Origin: Paenibacillus illinoisensis NBRC 15959
Lineage (GTDB): Bacteria > Bacillota > Bacilli > Paenibacillales > Paenibacillaceae
NCBI RefSeq assembly: GCF_004000925.1
Contig: NZ_BIME01000001.1
Coordinates: forward strand, 1,116,001-1,180,000
Direction: 5' to 3'
DNA length: 64,000 nucleotides
Position numbers and translations under genes: made by a program. Positions 33,216 through 41,163 of this stretch are shown here, piece by piece. The notes beneath the pieces are model-generated. The model was not told where the DNA came from. It searched no databases and was given only the letters and a program-made list of their open reading frames with translations. Position 1 is the stretch's first letter; every line of letters starts with the position of its first letter.

Positions 33216-33962
33216 TTATCCCTCAATTATTTTAGTTTTCTGCTCTATTACGGCTCGCCAGTGCTCTGGCATCTGCTCGGTAATCAGATCTGCCTCCTCC
33301 AGCTCAAACAACTTGGCAAACGTAATTTCACCGATCTTGCTGGAATCTGCCAGCACGTAAGATTTCCCGGACAATTGATGCGCCCTTCTCTTAATCAAGG
33401 CTTCCTCCGGGTCAGGAGTCGTATACCCCATCTCGGGATCCACACCGTTGGTTCCAAGAAAACATTTATCAAAACGGAAGTTGTCCATATTTTGTAATGC
33501 TATACTTCCGATGACGGCTTTGGTATGGATTTTCATCATGCCACCAAGCAAATAACTTCTAATCCGCTTGCTAACGAGCGCTTCCACATGGGATAGACCG
33601 TTGGTCACCACAGTTACGTCCTTGGCTTCAATATAGGGAATCATGGCCAGCGTCGTCGTACCTGCATCCAGATAGATACAATCGCCATTTTCGATCTCCT
33701 GTGCAGCCAAACGAGCAATCGTCACTTTTTGTTGAATGTTTTTGGATGTTTTCTCTTCCATGCCTGGCTCGAGCGTCTTTTCGTTCATCAGTGCTGCCCC
33801 GCCATGGATGCGTTTCAGCATCTGACGGCTCTCCAAGTCAATTAAATCGCGTCTTATCGTTGATTCGGAAGCACCCAGCACGTCGACAAGTTCCTGTAAT
33901 TTAACTATCCCTTGTTGATGTAAGCGCTCTATAATTGCAGCATATCGTTCTTCAGTCAGCAT
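33216..33962 (-). CDS. fruR: DeoR-family regulator of the fru operon
   Basis: 248 residues. The wHTH is LVDVLGASESTIRRDLIDLE, and the C-terminal sugar-phosphate sensor has YLDAGTTTLAMIPYI, DKCFLGTNGVD and the VLADSSKIG region. It is the standard repressor at the head of fruR-fruK-fruA and responds to fructose-1-phosphate. The start is ATG at 33962, with GGAGG about 7 nt upstream; the first ATG (33968) is too close. The operon promoter region lies at 33963-34120. Confidence 0.93.
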   Translation of the reverse strand: MLTEERYAAIIERLHQQGIVKLQELVDVLGASESTIRRDLIDLESRQMLKRIHGGAALMNEKTLEPGMEEKTSKNIQQKVTIARLAAQEIENGDCIYLDAGTTTLAMIPYIEAKDVTVVTNGLSHVEALVSKRIRSYLLGGMMKIHTKAVIGSIALQNMDNFRFDKCFLGTNGVDPEMGYTTPDPEEALIKRRAHQLSGKSYVLADSSKIGEITFAKLFELEEADLITEQMPEHWRAVIEQKTKIIEG

Positions 33963-34094
33963 CTTCATTCCTCCAACTGCTTCTATAGTAACATAAATTC
34001 CGCAAAAAACAATCATTTTCGTTCAAAATAATTTATAAACCTTCAGAAACTAGCATCTTTCGACTTTTGTACTCCATTATCTCCCATAATATTA

Positions 34095-34110
34095 ACTAAA
34101 ACGTTCACAA
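34095..34110 (-). promoter_or_regulatory. Candidate cre (CcpA) site upstream of the fru operon
   Basis: The minus-strand sequence TTGTGAACGTTTTAGT fits the core TGWNANCGNTNWCA at 12 of 14 positions; the final CA is AG. It lies about 135 bp upstream of the fruR start. A second imperfect match (ATGTAAGCGCTCTA) lies inside fruR at 33918-33931. Confidence 0.4.
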
Positions 34111-34225
34111 TCATCCAATACTAAAATCCTATATCTGTGTCCCAATATCTTACCAAGGCTATCCCTTGCCTTTTTATATCAAAAAATCCTGCAGCCGTTC
34201 ATCGCATACAGGATCATCACAGGCA

Positions 34226-34702
34226 TTACTGGTTTATTCCCGGTTTGGGTTTAAGCCATTTTCCATCTTCATTTATAAACGCACCCTTAAAACGCCCCAT
34301 TTCGAGCTGTTCAATCAGCTTCTGCTCATCGGTAGCCAGAATCTCAGCGAGCTGTTCAGAGTTGTAATAATCATTGGGGTCATAATCCAACCAGAGTGGA
34401 ACCGCCGTATCATACAATTCCTTAATCATATTCTCAAACGATTGTCTTCCCAGATCCTCCATATCCTTATAAAACTGCAGAGGATGAGATACCATATTTC
34501 GAAAAGACTTGTTCTCCAGATTCATCCAAAGTGTATTACAAGCCTGTACACTCATATAATTTTGCTCGACATCGAAGAACTGAATATCTTCAATCTTCAT
34601 GTATTTCTCCTGAAACGCAACAATCTTGATTATGGGTACACCCCGCTTACGTGAAGCTTTCTTCAAATGAGCTCTAAACTGTTCGTAGGTCATTTCTTTC
34701 AT
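34226..34702 (-). CDS. Hypothetical protein with possible C-terminal HTH
   Basis: 158 residues using the ATG at 34702, which has GGGCAGGTG upstream; the ORF extends upstream to 34870 without a ribosome site. The N-terminal part is basic and helical (MKEMTYEQFRAHLKKASRKRG). The C-terminal 50 residues read NSEQLAEILATDEQKLIEQLEMGRFKGAF, close to an excisionase/MerR-like helix-turn-helix (SEQLAEILATDEQKLIEQLE). I do not recognise the family. It is on the same strand as, and 140 bp downstream of, the FAD-oxidoreductase gene, with a terminator between. Confidence 0.55.
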   Translation of the reverse strand: MKEMTYEQFRAHLKKASRKRGVPIIKIVAFQEKYMKIEDIQFFDVEQNYMSVQACNTLWMNLENKSFRNMVSHPLQFYKDMEDLGRQSFENMIKELYDTAVPLWLDYDPNDYYNSEQLAEILATDEQKLIEQLEMGRFKGAFINEDGKWLKPKPGINQ

Positions 34703-34784
34703 CAACGTACACCTGCCCTTTACATGTTCCATTCGACATTTTACAACAAAACCATGCAGAGTGTAAGTTCTCCTATAAAATAAA

Positions 34785-34818
34785 CAAACCGCACAGCAGA
34801 AACTCACTGTACGGTTTG
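34785..34818 (-). terminator. Terminator of the FAD-oxidoreductase gene
   Basis: AAACCG(C)ACAG pairs with CTGT(A)CGGTTT around a 10-nt loop. It lies 25-60 bp past the stop at 34843. Confidence 0.75.
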
Positions 34819-34842
34819 AAATGTGGCTACAATAAGGTTGGT

Positions 34843-36270
34843 TCAGCTGGGAACGCTGCTTTTTACCCAAGATGCTGTGAACTCCCGCTCATCGTAATCA
34901 AAAAATTGCTGTAAGATCGTCTCCCGATCATCCAAAAACAGCTGGTCCGCTATGGCTGACACCAGTTTAGGAACTGCGCTTTTGGTGCCCGAGATAGCAG
35001 AAGCGGACAGACCACAGCTTGCAAGGGCAGAGTAATTGAAAACAAACAGCCCGTGCAGCTGTGACGCGCCTGCTTCACTTCGGCTCGTCATCGCAAATCC
35101 GGAAGTAAGGAAGGGATGTGCATCCAGCAGCTCATTGCGCTGCTCAGACGGCGCTTCATAACAATCCGCCCAACGAGCAATATGACTTTCCACCAGTTTG
35201 AGTTCCGGCCGCAATGCGGGATCACTTAGCAGCCCGGTACTAATCACCAGAAAATCAAAAGCAAATTTTCCCTTGGCTGTTGTCACTACGGCTCCATCCT
35301 CGTTTGCTTCCACACCGAGCCAGGGTGAATTCAAATGCAGTTCAAAGCCCGGCCAGGCTGCTGCCCGGTTGAAGGTATCATTGGTTGGAGGTTGATTGTA
35401 TTGAAAAAAGTGTGAAATTACCGCATATTTATCAGCTGCCCCTAATGCATGAAAACGTTCAATCATCCCGGATTGCTCCATCTGGCGTATGGGATTGACA
35501 CTTGGAAGTTGTGCTCGCCGCACAAACACATGTGCTTCAGCAACTCCTGCAGCAAGCGCAAAACTTGCATTATCAAAAGCGGAAGCTCCTCCCCCTAATA
35601 CGGCAATTCTTTTGCCGCGCAACCGTTCAAAATCAATAGCCTCGGAAGTATGAGCATACAGTTCTCTCGGCAGTCGTTCTGCAATCATGGAAGGTACGTG
35701 CCATTCTCCTCCTCCCTGTATGCCGGTAGCCAGCACGACTTTTCGCGCCAGCAGCGTGCCGGAATCGACACCGGAACCCTCCACATGAAGTCGGTGAATC
35801 CCCTCAGATGCGGGTTCAATCAATTTTAGCTTTACTTCATTGATTACAGGCAGATTCAGCACGTCTCGATACCACCGCAAATAATTCATCCAATCCCCGC
35901 GCGGAATCTTGTCCACCGCTTCCCAGCCTTCCAGTCCAAACTGAGCCTCCCACCAAGAACGAAAGGTTAGGGATGGAATACCCAGATCAATGGACGTCAG
36001 ATGTTTAGGAGTACGTAGGGTCGTCATACGGGCGTATGTTTCCCAAGGCCCTTCCAGTCCGGCTTTATTTTCGTCAATAACCAAAATGTTAGAAATTCGC
36101 TCACGCAGTAGGCCAAAAGCTGCTCCCAGGCCGCTCTGTCCTCCTCCTACAATAATCACGTCATATACATGACCCTCAGCATGTTTCATGGAACGCACCC
36201 AGTTTGCACCGCCATAGGCCAAATATGCGAGATCTTCTTTTACTCGTTGATTCAAAGCTTCCAGGCTCAT
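34843..36270 (-). CDS. FAD/NAD(P)-binding monooxygenase-like oxidoreductase
   Basis: 475 residues. The N-terminal FAD motif is VIIVGGGQSGLGAAFGLL, the NAD(P) motif is IAVLGGGASAFDNASFAL, and a C-terminal FAD contact is FLVISTGLL. The order and length match flavin-containing monooxygenase/CzcO-like proteins, which oxidise small substrates or metal-linked compounds. The ATG at 36270 is better supported than the TTG at 36288, as a G-rich ribosome site (GGGTTGGGG) sits just before it. It lies alone between the unknown protein gene and the TetR-controlled gene. The substrate is unknown. Confidence 0.8.
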   Translation of the reverse strand: MSLEALNQRVKEDLAYLAYGGANWVRSMKHAEGHVYDVIIVGGGQSGLGAAFGLLRERISNILVIDENKAGLEGPWETYARMTTLRTPKHLTSIDLGIPSLTFRSWWEAQFGLEGWEAVDKIPRGDWMNYLRWYRDVLNLPVINEVKLKLIEPASEGIHRLHVEGSGVDSGTLLARKVVLATGIQGGGEWHVPSMIAERLPRELYAHTSEAIDFERLRGKRIAVLGGGASAFDNASFALAAGVAEAHVFVRRAQLPSVNPIRQMEQSGMIERFHALGAADKYAVISHFFQYNQPPTNDTFNRAAAWPGFELHLNSPWLGVEANEDGAVVTTAKGKFAFDFLVISTGLLSDPALRPELKLVESHIARWADCYEAPSEQRNELLDAHPFLTSGFAMTSRSEAGASQLHGLFVFNYSALASCGLSASAISGTKSAVPKLVSAIADQLFLDDRETILQQFFDYDEREFTASWVKSSVPS

Positions 36271-36666
36271 GATCCCCAACCCTTTCAAGATACATTAATC
36301 GATTTCGATTCAATCTCAGCCATACGTTAAGTTTATGTCATATTTAATCCATTTTCAGTGCAATCGCTGCATCTACGACATTTATATTAGCGTTAGTATA
36401 TGGGTTGCCTTTACTTTTTTGAATATGACGGAAGCTTTATTGTCATCCAATCTAAAAATAGCTAACATGCTTGTTGACCGTTACGAAATACACCCTCAAA
36501 TAATTGTTGTCCGTTACTGAAAGTTGGATGTCATCGTTATGACCAAGGCGTACATATATAAAAAAGACCCGGGTATTGCTTCCGGATCTGTCTGTCATTC
36601 ATAATCAGTATTCATTTATTTGCTTAGTTAGTGATTAATCAATTACTAAACATTAAAAAATGTAAT
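36271..36666. other. Gene-poor stretch with one direct repeat and one TetR operator copy
   Basis: I see no credible gene. An imperfect direct repeat (TTGTTGACCGTTAC-GAAA at 36471, TTGTTGTCCGTTACTGAAA at 36504) lies in the middle. The palindrome TTAGTGATTAATCAATTACTAA without its outer bases (36628-36649) is a fourth copy of the TetR operator. Confidence 0.4.
36628..36649. promoter_or_regulatory. TetR-type operator copy at the 3' side of the target gene
   Basis: TTAGT-G-ATTAATCAAT-T-ACTAA, a near-perfect 22-bp palindrome 18 bp past the stop of the NAD(P)-binding gene. It matches the sites at 37643 and 37693. Confidence 0.6.
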
Positions 36667-37620
36667 TTACTTTTTCTGAAGCTGTGCAATGGTTTCAGCA
36701 ATTCCTTCTGCGAAAGGCGTCGCCTTCACAGGACCAATGTTACGTTCATACTTCTGTCTGCTTAAGACGAGTGGCTCCTTGGTTAGGTATAACATCTCTA
36801 CGACTTCCTTCATGACCGGCACCCCCAGCCCAATCAGGGACAGTCCTATTTTCCCAAGTCCCATGACTGGTTTCGTTACACCCGCCGCCCTCTGTGCGAT
36901 CCTAACGATCTCTTTGCCTGCAATAATGCCAGCACCGGGTATATTCCAGTTCTGATTGTAGGTGTTCTCCCTGCTTGCCAGTTCCACTACCATAACCGCT
37001 GCATCTGGCAGATAGATATATTCCCGTGGTGTTTCCATATTGCCGATGAAAAAAGCCATTTTCCCCTTAGCGATCGATTCAAGTGTTGATCCCAGATAAG
37101 AGGCTTCATTCGCGGTCGGACCATAATAATCAGGCAAACGTACAATCATGACTTGTGCTCTGGACCACCTGCTGCTGAATAACATCTGCTCGTAGGCGAG
37201 TCTTGTTTTTCCTTTGCGGGTATGCGGCTGCTTCGGATGTTCTTCCGTTACTTCGTTCATTTGCCTTCTCCCGTATGGGTAGATCCCATCAATGACCACC
37301 ACTTTCAGACTCAGCTGTTCAGCTGCCTTCATAACGGATTCACCCAGTGGTAGGAGTCTTCTCTCCATCTCATGGTAAGGCACGTTGGCACAGTGGAACA
37401 TCACATCCGCATTCTGGGAAGCAGCGACTATTTCATCTGGGTTAAATGCATCACCCACAGCGAGCTGGAGATGATCCGGGAAACCCAGCTTTGCTGCAAG
37501 CTGTTCCAATTTGTGCCGTGAACGTCCATAGGCAACCGTTGCGATCCCCCGCTTAATCAATTCCTGTGTAATGGCAGCACCCGTTCCGCCTGTTGCACCA
37601 ATAACAATTGCCTTTTTCAT
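36667..37620 (-). CDS. NAD(P)-binding epimerase/isoflavone-reductase-like protein
   Basis: About 317 residues. The N-terminal Rossmann motif is IVIGATGGTGAAITQEL. Further markers are VMFHCANVPYHEMERRLL, a YGRRQMNEVTEEHP loop and the C-terminal GTL-type lid around PGAGIIAGKEIVRIAQ. It is an atypical SDR; substrate unknown. Start: the ATG at 37620 (MKKAIVIG), with GAGAGGAT about 10 nt upstream; ATGs at 37626 and 37638 are possible. It is the probable target of the TetR regulator upstream, which has the same palindrome in its control regions. Confidence 0.75.
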   Translation of the reverse strand: MKKAIVIGATGGTGAAITQELIKRGIATVAYGRSRHKLEQLAAKLGFPDHLQLAVGDAFNPDEIVAASQNADVMFHCANVPYHEMERRLLPLGESVMKAAEQLSLKVVVIDGIYPYGRRQMNEVTEEHPKQPHTRKGKTRLAYEQMLFSSRWSRAQVMIVRLPDYYGPTANEASYLGSTLESIAKGKMAFFIGNMETPREYIYLPDAAVMVVELASRENTYNQNWNIPGAGIIAGKEIVRIAQRAAGVTKPVMGLGKIGLSLIGLGVPVMKEVVEMLYLTKEPLVLSRQKYERNIGPVKATPFAEGIAETIAQLQKK

Positions 37621-37642
37621 CTCCATACATCCTCTCACTCAT

Positions 37643-37714
37643 TAAGTTATTGATCAATTACTTACAACTCCTGAACACAATATAACGCATATTTAGTGAT
37701 TGATCAATAACTAA
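37643..37714 (-). promoter_or_regulatory. Two TetR-type operators between tetR and its target gene
   Basis: AAGTTATTGATCAATTACTT (37644-37663) and TTAGTGATTGATCAATAACT (37693-37712, plus AA). Both share ATTGATCAAT and lie 50 bp apart. A third, weaker copy lies in front of the tetR gene. Confidence 0.75.
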
Positions 37715-37739
37715 TTTTGAAAAAGGGTATTTACCCTTC

Positions 37740-38261
37740 CTATCTCTCTTTGAGCTCAGGCATATCCAGTGCTATTGAGACATTGCATAACATGCCGATC
37801 GCCAGGAAAACCAACGTTCTTTGCTTCGCTTCGGCAATGCCAGCATGGCTAAAAGCATTCAGAACCATGGTTCTCACTTCACTGAACCCTTTCTGCATCG
37901 CTTGACGAATCACTTCTTCCTGAATGGTCTGAGCTTGCATCTGAAGCAGGATTTCACTTTGGTGTGATTCCAGAATCTTCTCATATGCGTCTATCAATTC
38001 GCGCTCCAGTTGATCCGATGCTGCTGTTTCTACAACCTGTCGAAATGAATCAATGACTCGCGTCCATGATACTTCCAGTGCGGACAGCAGCAGGGCTTCC
38101 TTCGTTTTGAAAAAGCGAAAAATATAAGGCTGCGAAATCTGAGCCCTCTCAGCCACTTGTGCTGTCGTTGCACGGTAGTATCCGATTTCTGCAAATACGT
38201 CAATTGCCGCTGAGATAATGTCGTTCCGCCGATTAACTGAAGCCGTTGTATCTTTGGCCAT
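37740..38261 (-). CDS. TetR/AcrR-family regulator
   Basis: 173 residues. The HTH is AAIDVFAEIGYYRATTAQVA and RAQISQPYIFRFFKTKEALL (given here by its core SQPYIFRFFKTKEALL). The rest is a helical ligand domain. AGAGGTG precedes the ATG at 38261. It lies upstream of, and on the same strand as, the NAD(P)-binding protein gene. The palindromic ATTGATCAAT motif in four places around the two genes supports local autoregulation and control of that gene. Confidence 0.85.
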   Translation of the reverse strand: MAKDTTASVNRRNDIISAAIDVFAEIGYYRATTAQVAERAQISQPYIFRFFKTKEALLLSALEVSWTRVIDSFRQVVETAASDQLERELIDAYEKILESHQSEILLQMQAQTIQEEVIRQAMQKGFSEVRTMVLNAFSHAGIAEAKQRTLVFLAIGMLCNVSIALDMPELKER

Positions 38262-38282
38262 GTCGTTTCACCTCTAACTGTA

Positions 38283-38304
38283 GTAATTAATTGATCAATA
38301 GCTT
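38283..38304 (-). promoter_or_regulatory. TetR-type operator copy in the tetR promoter
   Basis: The core ATTGATCAAT lies at about 38290-38299 with partly conserved arms (AATTA... / ...AGCTT). It is 22-43 bp upstream of the tetR start codon. Confidence 0.55.
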
Positions 38305-38497
38305 GAAGTATATAGGATAACAGCTGTTTTTGTAAAATATAGCCCTCTTCTACTTAAAAGTTCTTCATTTTTATAGTTGATAGCCCTTCTGACTTAAATA
38401 TAATCTCAATATTTATGACTATAACAGGACATCCTACTGCATAGCGTGATTACGAAGGAATCCGATTGATGTGCATATTTTTTCATATTATTTTGGG

Positions 38498-38562
38498 TTG
38501 CAAAACAAAAAGAGGCATGATATATTAATTGAGCAGTCAATGATTGACATGTCAATTGTTGA
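38498..38562 (+). promoter_or_regulatory. Promoter and MarR operator of the marR-nitroreductase-monooxygenase operon
   Basis: TTGCAA (38498-38503) and TATATT (38521-38526), spacer 17 bp. A 26-bp near-perfect palindrome at 38537-38562 starts 11 bp downstream: its 14-bp core ATTGACATGTCAAT is perfect and the outer TCAA/TTGA also pair. Position at the transcription start suits repression by the MarR protein made from this transcript. The rest of 38262-38667 shows no gene. Confidence 0.75.
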
Positions 38563-38667
38563 GGCATCCATTATTTTTATCAACACTGGCATCGTAAAAA
38601 AGGCCACAATCGGATTGTGTGAACATAAGCCGTTGTTCATGTCCAGATTCACCCGGGAGGTCTAGTC

Positions 38668-39087
38668 ATGACACGTATCGTTTCTAAGGAAGAGCAGATT
38701 ATCAATCTTCTTAATGCTCTTGGCAACAAAGTCAGCCCGAAGTTCGAGCGGTGCACAGGAATCAGTTCATCCCGCTTTGAGATTCTGTATGAATTGGATC
38801 AGGTCGACGAGATCAACCAATCGATGCTGCAAAAAATCATCAATATCGACAGTGCTGCCATTACCCGCCATTTGAAGCAGCTCGAAGCGGACGGCATGGT
38901 GACCAGACGCAAAAATCCGGAAGACAACCGTGTTACCTTTGTTCGTCTTACCGATGATGGCCGGAAACATATTGAGGGTTACAAAGTAGAGAAAAAGAAT
39001 TTCATTCATCAGATATTACATGATTTCAATGAAGATGAGATTCAGGCCCTTGCAAACTATCTGGAACGCATGCAGAACAATTTCTGA
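38668..39087 (+). CDS. MarR-family regulator of a quinone/nitro-stress operon
   Basis: 139 residues. The wHTH is QSMLQKIINIDSAAITRHLKQLE and the wing DGMVTRRKNPEDNRVTFVRLT (given here by HLKQLEADGMVTRR). A Cys is at about residue 32 (FERCTGISS), so thiol sensing is possible. It is the first gene of an operon with a nitroreductase gene and a quinol-monooxygenase-type gene, the layout of MhqR/YodB-type quinone responses. GGGAGG precedes the ATG. Its operator is at 38537-38562. Confidence 0.85.
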   Translation: MTRIVSKEEQIINLLNALGNKVSPKFERCTGISSSRFEILYELDQVDEINQSMLQKIINIDSAAITRHLKQLEADGMVTRRKNPEDNRVTFVRLTDDGRKHIEGYKVEKKNFIHQILHDFNEDEIQALANYLERMQNNF

Positions 39088-39119
39088 TCAACTTTATCTA
39101 TAGAGGAGAGATCCACTGA

Positions 39120-39770
39120 ATGAGTAGCTTTCAAAGTACATTTCAAAAAACGAACGATTTTAACGAGATCACATACGGCCGTCGTTCCGTTAAACTTTAT
39201 GATCCAGAGGTAAAAATCAGTCGTGAAGAGATGACCGAGATTCTGGCCGAAGCTTCTCGTGCCCCATCCTCCATCAACTTGCAGCCTTGGCGCTTCCTGG
39301 TTGTGGACACAGCTGAGGGTAAAGAGAAGCTTGCTCCTCTTGCCAGATTCAATCAAAATCAGGTGTTGACTTCTTCTGCAGTTATCGGTGTATTTGTTGA
39401 CATGAACAACATCGAATATATGGAAGAAATCTTCGGCAAAGCGGTAGAGCTTGGTTATATGCCACAAGAAGTAAAAGATATGCAGTTGGCTAAAGTAATG
39501 CCTTATTACAAGGTTATGCCAGAATCTGCTCTTCGCGATGTCAACCTGATTGATGCAGGTCTGGTATCCATGCAATTGATGCTGGTTGCCCGTGCTCACG
39601 GTTATGATACCAACCCTATTGGCGGTTACGAAAAAGATCAAATCGCTGAAGCGTTCGGTATGGACAAAGAACGCTATCAACCGGTTATGCTGATCTCCAT
39701 GGGTAAATCAGCCAAAGAGGGTCATCCATCCTACCGTCTGCCAGTTGATACGATTACAACTTGGGCATAA
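39120..39770 (+). CDS. Nitroreductase-family oxidoreductase
   Basis: 216 residues. The FMN motif is YGRRSVKLYD, then ASRAPSSINLQPWRFLV, and the C-terminal GYDTNPIGGYE. Likely NAD(P)H-dependent reduction of quinones or nitro compounds. The ATG follows AGAGGAGAG, 32 bp after the MarR stop. It is expressed as part of the MarR operon, which suggests induction by electrophiles. It is unlike the nitroreductase at 25942 in length and motifs, so the two are not recent duplicates. Confidence 0.88.
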   Translation: MSSFQSTFQKTNDFNEITYGRRSVKLYDPEVKISREEMTEILAEASRAPSSINLQPWRFLVVDTAEGKEKLAPLARFNQNQVLTSSAVIGVFVDMNNIEYMEEIFGKAVELGYMPQEVKDMQLAKVMPYYKVMPESALRDVNLIDAGLVSMQLMLVARAHGYDTNPIGGYEKDQIAEAFGMDKERYQPVMLISMGKSAKEGHPSYRLPVDTITTWA

Positions 39771-39859
39771 TTGATGTATCACACTTTTCATTGAACTGCG
39801 TCACCCTTAACTATTGGCAACAATCAAACAATTTATATACATTACGGAGGTAAACACAC

Positions 39860-40156
39860 ATGATTATCATTCACGCACACCTGTCCATTAAACCGGATCA
39901 AGAGCAAGCATTCCTCGCAGCAGCCAAAGAACTCGTTGCAGCAACTCGCAATGAAGAAGGCAACATCAGCTATGTTCTGAACAAAAGCACTGAACAAGAA
40001 CATCAATATACCATGATCGAATTGTGGAAAGACGAAGCAGCTACAGCAGCTCACAACGCAAGCGCTCATTTCCAAGGATTTGTTCAACAAGCAGCAGCAT
40101 TCATGGCTGCACCGATGAACGTGGAAGTATTCGCTGGCGAAGCTGTTAAACACTAA
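39860..40156 (+). CDS. Antibiotic-biosynthesis-monooxygenase (ABM) type quinol monooxygenase
   Basis: 98 residues of the YgiN/ABM dimeric ferredoxin-like fold: IIHAHLSIKPDQEQAFL at the start, NEEGNISYVLNKSTEQEHQYTMIELWKDE in the middle (NEEGNISYVL core) and SAHFQGFVQQAA. Members oxidise quinols or act on small aromatics. In an operon after a MarR regulator and a nitroreductase, a quinone-detoxification role is the natural reading. ATTACGGAGGT precedes the ATG. The terminator follows at 40216. Confidence 0.88.
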   Translation: MIIIHAHLSIKPDQEQAFLAAAKELVAATRNEEGNISYVLNKSTEQEHQYTMIELWKDEAATAAHNASAHFQGFVQQAAAFMAAPMNVEVFAGEAVKH

Positions 40157-40215
40157 AATTAAGACCACATTAGGTCATTTGCAAGCATCTAGCTCCAATG
40201 TGTCCTAATAAACAA

Positions 40216-40260
40216 CAAAAAGCCGTCTCCGAAGTCATTTGACTTTGGGGACGGCTTTTT
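40216..40260 (+). terminator. Terminator of the marR operon
   Basis: AAAAAGCCGTC-CC pairs with GGGGACGGCTTTTT. Confidence 0.85.
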
Positions 40261-40343
40261 GCCTTGGATGCGACTATCGGAGCTGATGTTCTGAACACAA
40301 GAAGAGCGAGGATCCACGTAGGTGAATCCCTTATTCGTTCCTG

Positions 40344-41102
40344 CTACAAACCCGCAGCTGCTTTAAGTTGTTTTCTCTGGGATGTAATTAATGTGCCCAG
40401 TTTTTCTGTTCCAAAGGCTCCTGCGGAGAAAGCATTGGCCTTCGGGTAGTACACCATTCTAAATGATGTACCATCTTGAAGGTGTACACGCAAAAAAATG
40501 CCGGTTTCATGCTTTGCTTTTTGGTAGACCTCATCAAAACCAACATATGTTAAAGGCAGCAGCTCGTTAACGAATTCTGTGGCTATTTCTTGGGGAAAGT
40601 CCCCGATCACACTGCCATCATTGCCACTTTCAAGGCTAACTTTCTTTACTTTACCTTCGATATCCAAGAGACCGCCCATTGTTTTGGCATTGGGATTTTC
40701 ATTTACTTGATACATTTTATGATCCGCTACAACGCGAAAGTGAGACTTATAACCTTTTAGTTCATAGATGTCCGTTCCAATTGGAAGAAATGCAGCATCT
40801 CCATTGGCAGTCACGTGATCCGCACATGCATGTTCATTCAGCATATACGAGACTTCTCCTATCCTTTCCCCTATATTCTCTGCCGGTACGGCTTGGTCAT
40901 TGTTATGGAAGTATAAAATACCATCAATCATTACAAAATCAATCCATTCGATAACCCCGGGGCATGGCTTTTTCTCTTCATTTATCACAAATTCAGGGTT
41001 AGCTTCCTGAGACTTCTGCTTATTCACTGTACCGCAGCTAACCAAAACAACCAAACTGCATAATAAAAACCAACGCATGTTCCGATATTGAAACAGCCCC
41101 AT
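40344..41102 (-). CDS. Lipoprotein of unknown function
   Basis: 252 residues with a lipoprotein signal: MGLFQYRNMRWFLLCSLVVL then lipobox LVSC, giving a lipidated Cys near residue 23. The mature domain has two cysteines (KPCPGVIEW, NEHACADHV) and a later beta-rich part (VGFDEVYQKAKHETGIFLRV). No family recognised. The start is the ATG at 41102 with GAGGTGAT upstream; the ATG at 41111 is less well spaced. It is the first minus-strand gene after the marR operon and is followed by the broken AMP-binding gene upstream. Confidence 0.75.
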   Translation of the reverse strand: MGLFQYRNMRWFLLCSLVVLVSCGTVNKQKSQEANPEFVINEEKKPCPGVIEWIDFVMIDGILYFHNNDQAVPAENIGERIGEVSYMLNEHACADHVTANGDAAFLPIGTDIYELKGYKSHFRVVADHKMYQVNENPNAKTMGGLLDIEGKVKKVSLESGNDGSVIGDFPQEIATEFVNELLPLTYVGFDEVYQKAKHETGIFLRVHLQDGTSFRMVYYPKANAFSAGAFGTEKLGTLITSQRKQLKAAAGL

Positions 41103-41163
41103 TGATATCACCTCATCTTATTAAACAAGGAAACCGGGGCCTGAGTTACAACCTTTTTTCGTA

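Noticed and set aside
38471..38665. 64-residue plus-strand ORF before the MarR gene
   Set aside because: It has no ribosome site and overlies the promoter and operator at 38498-38562.
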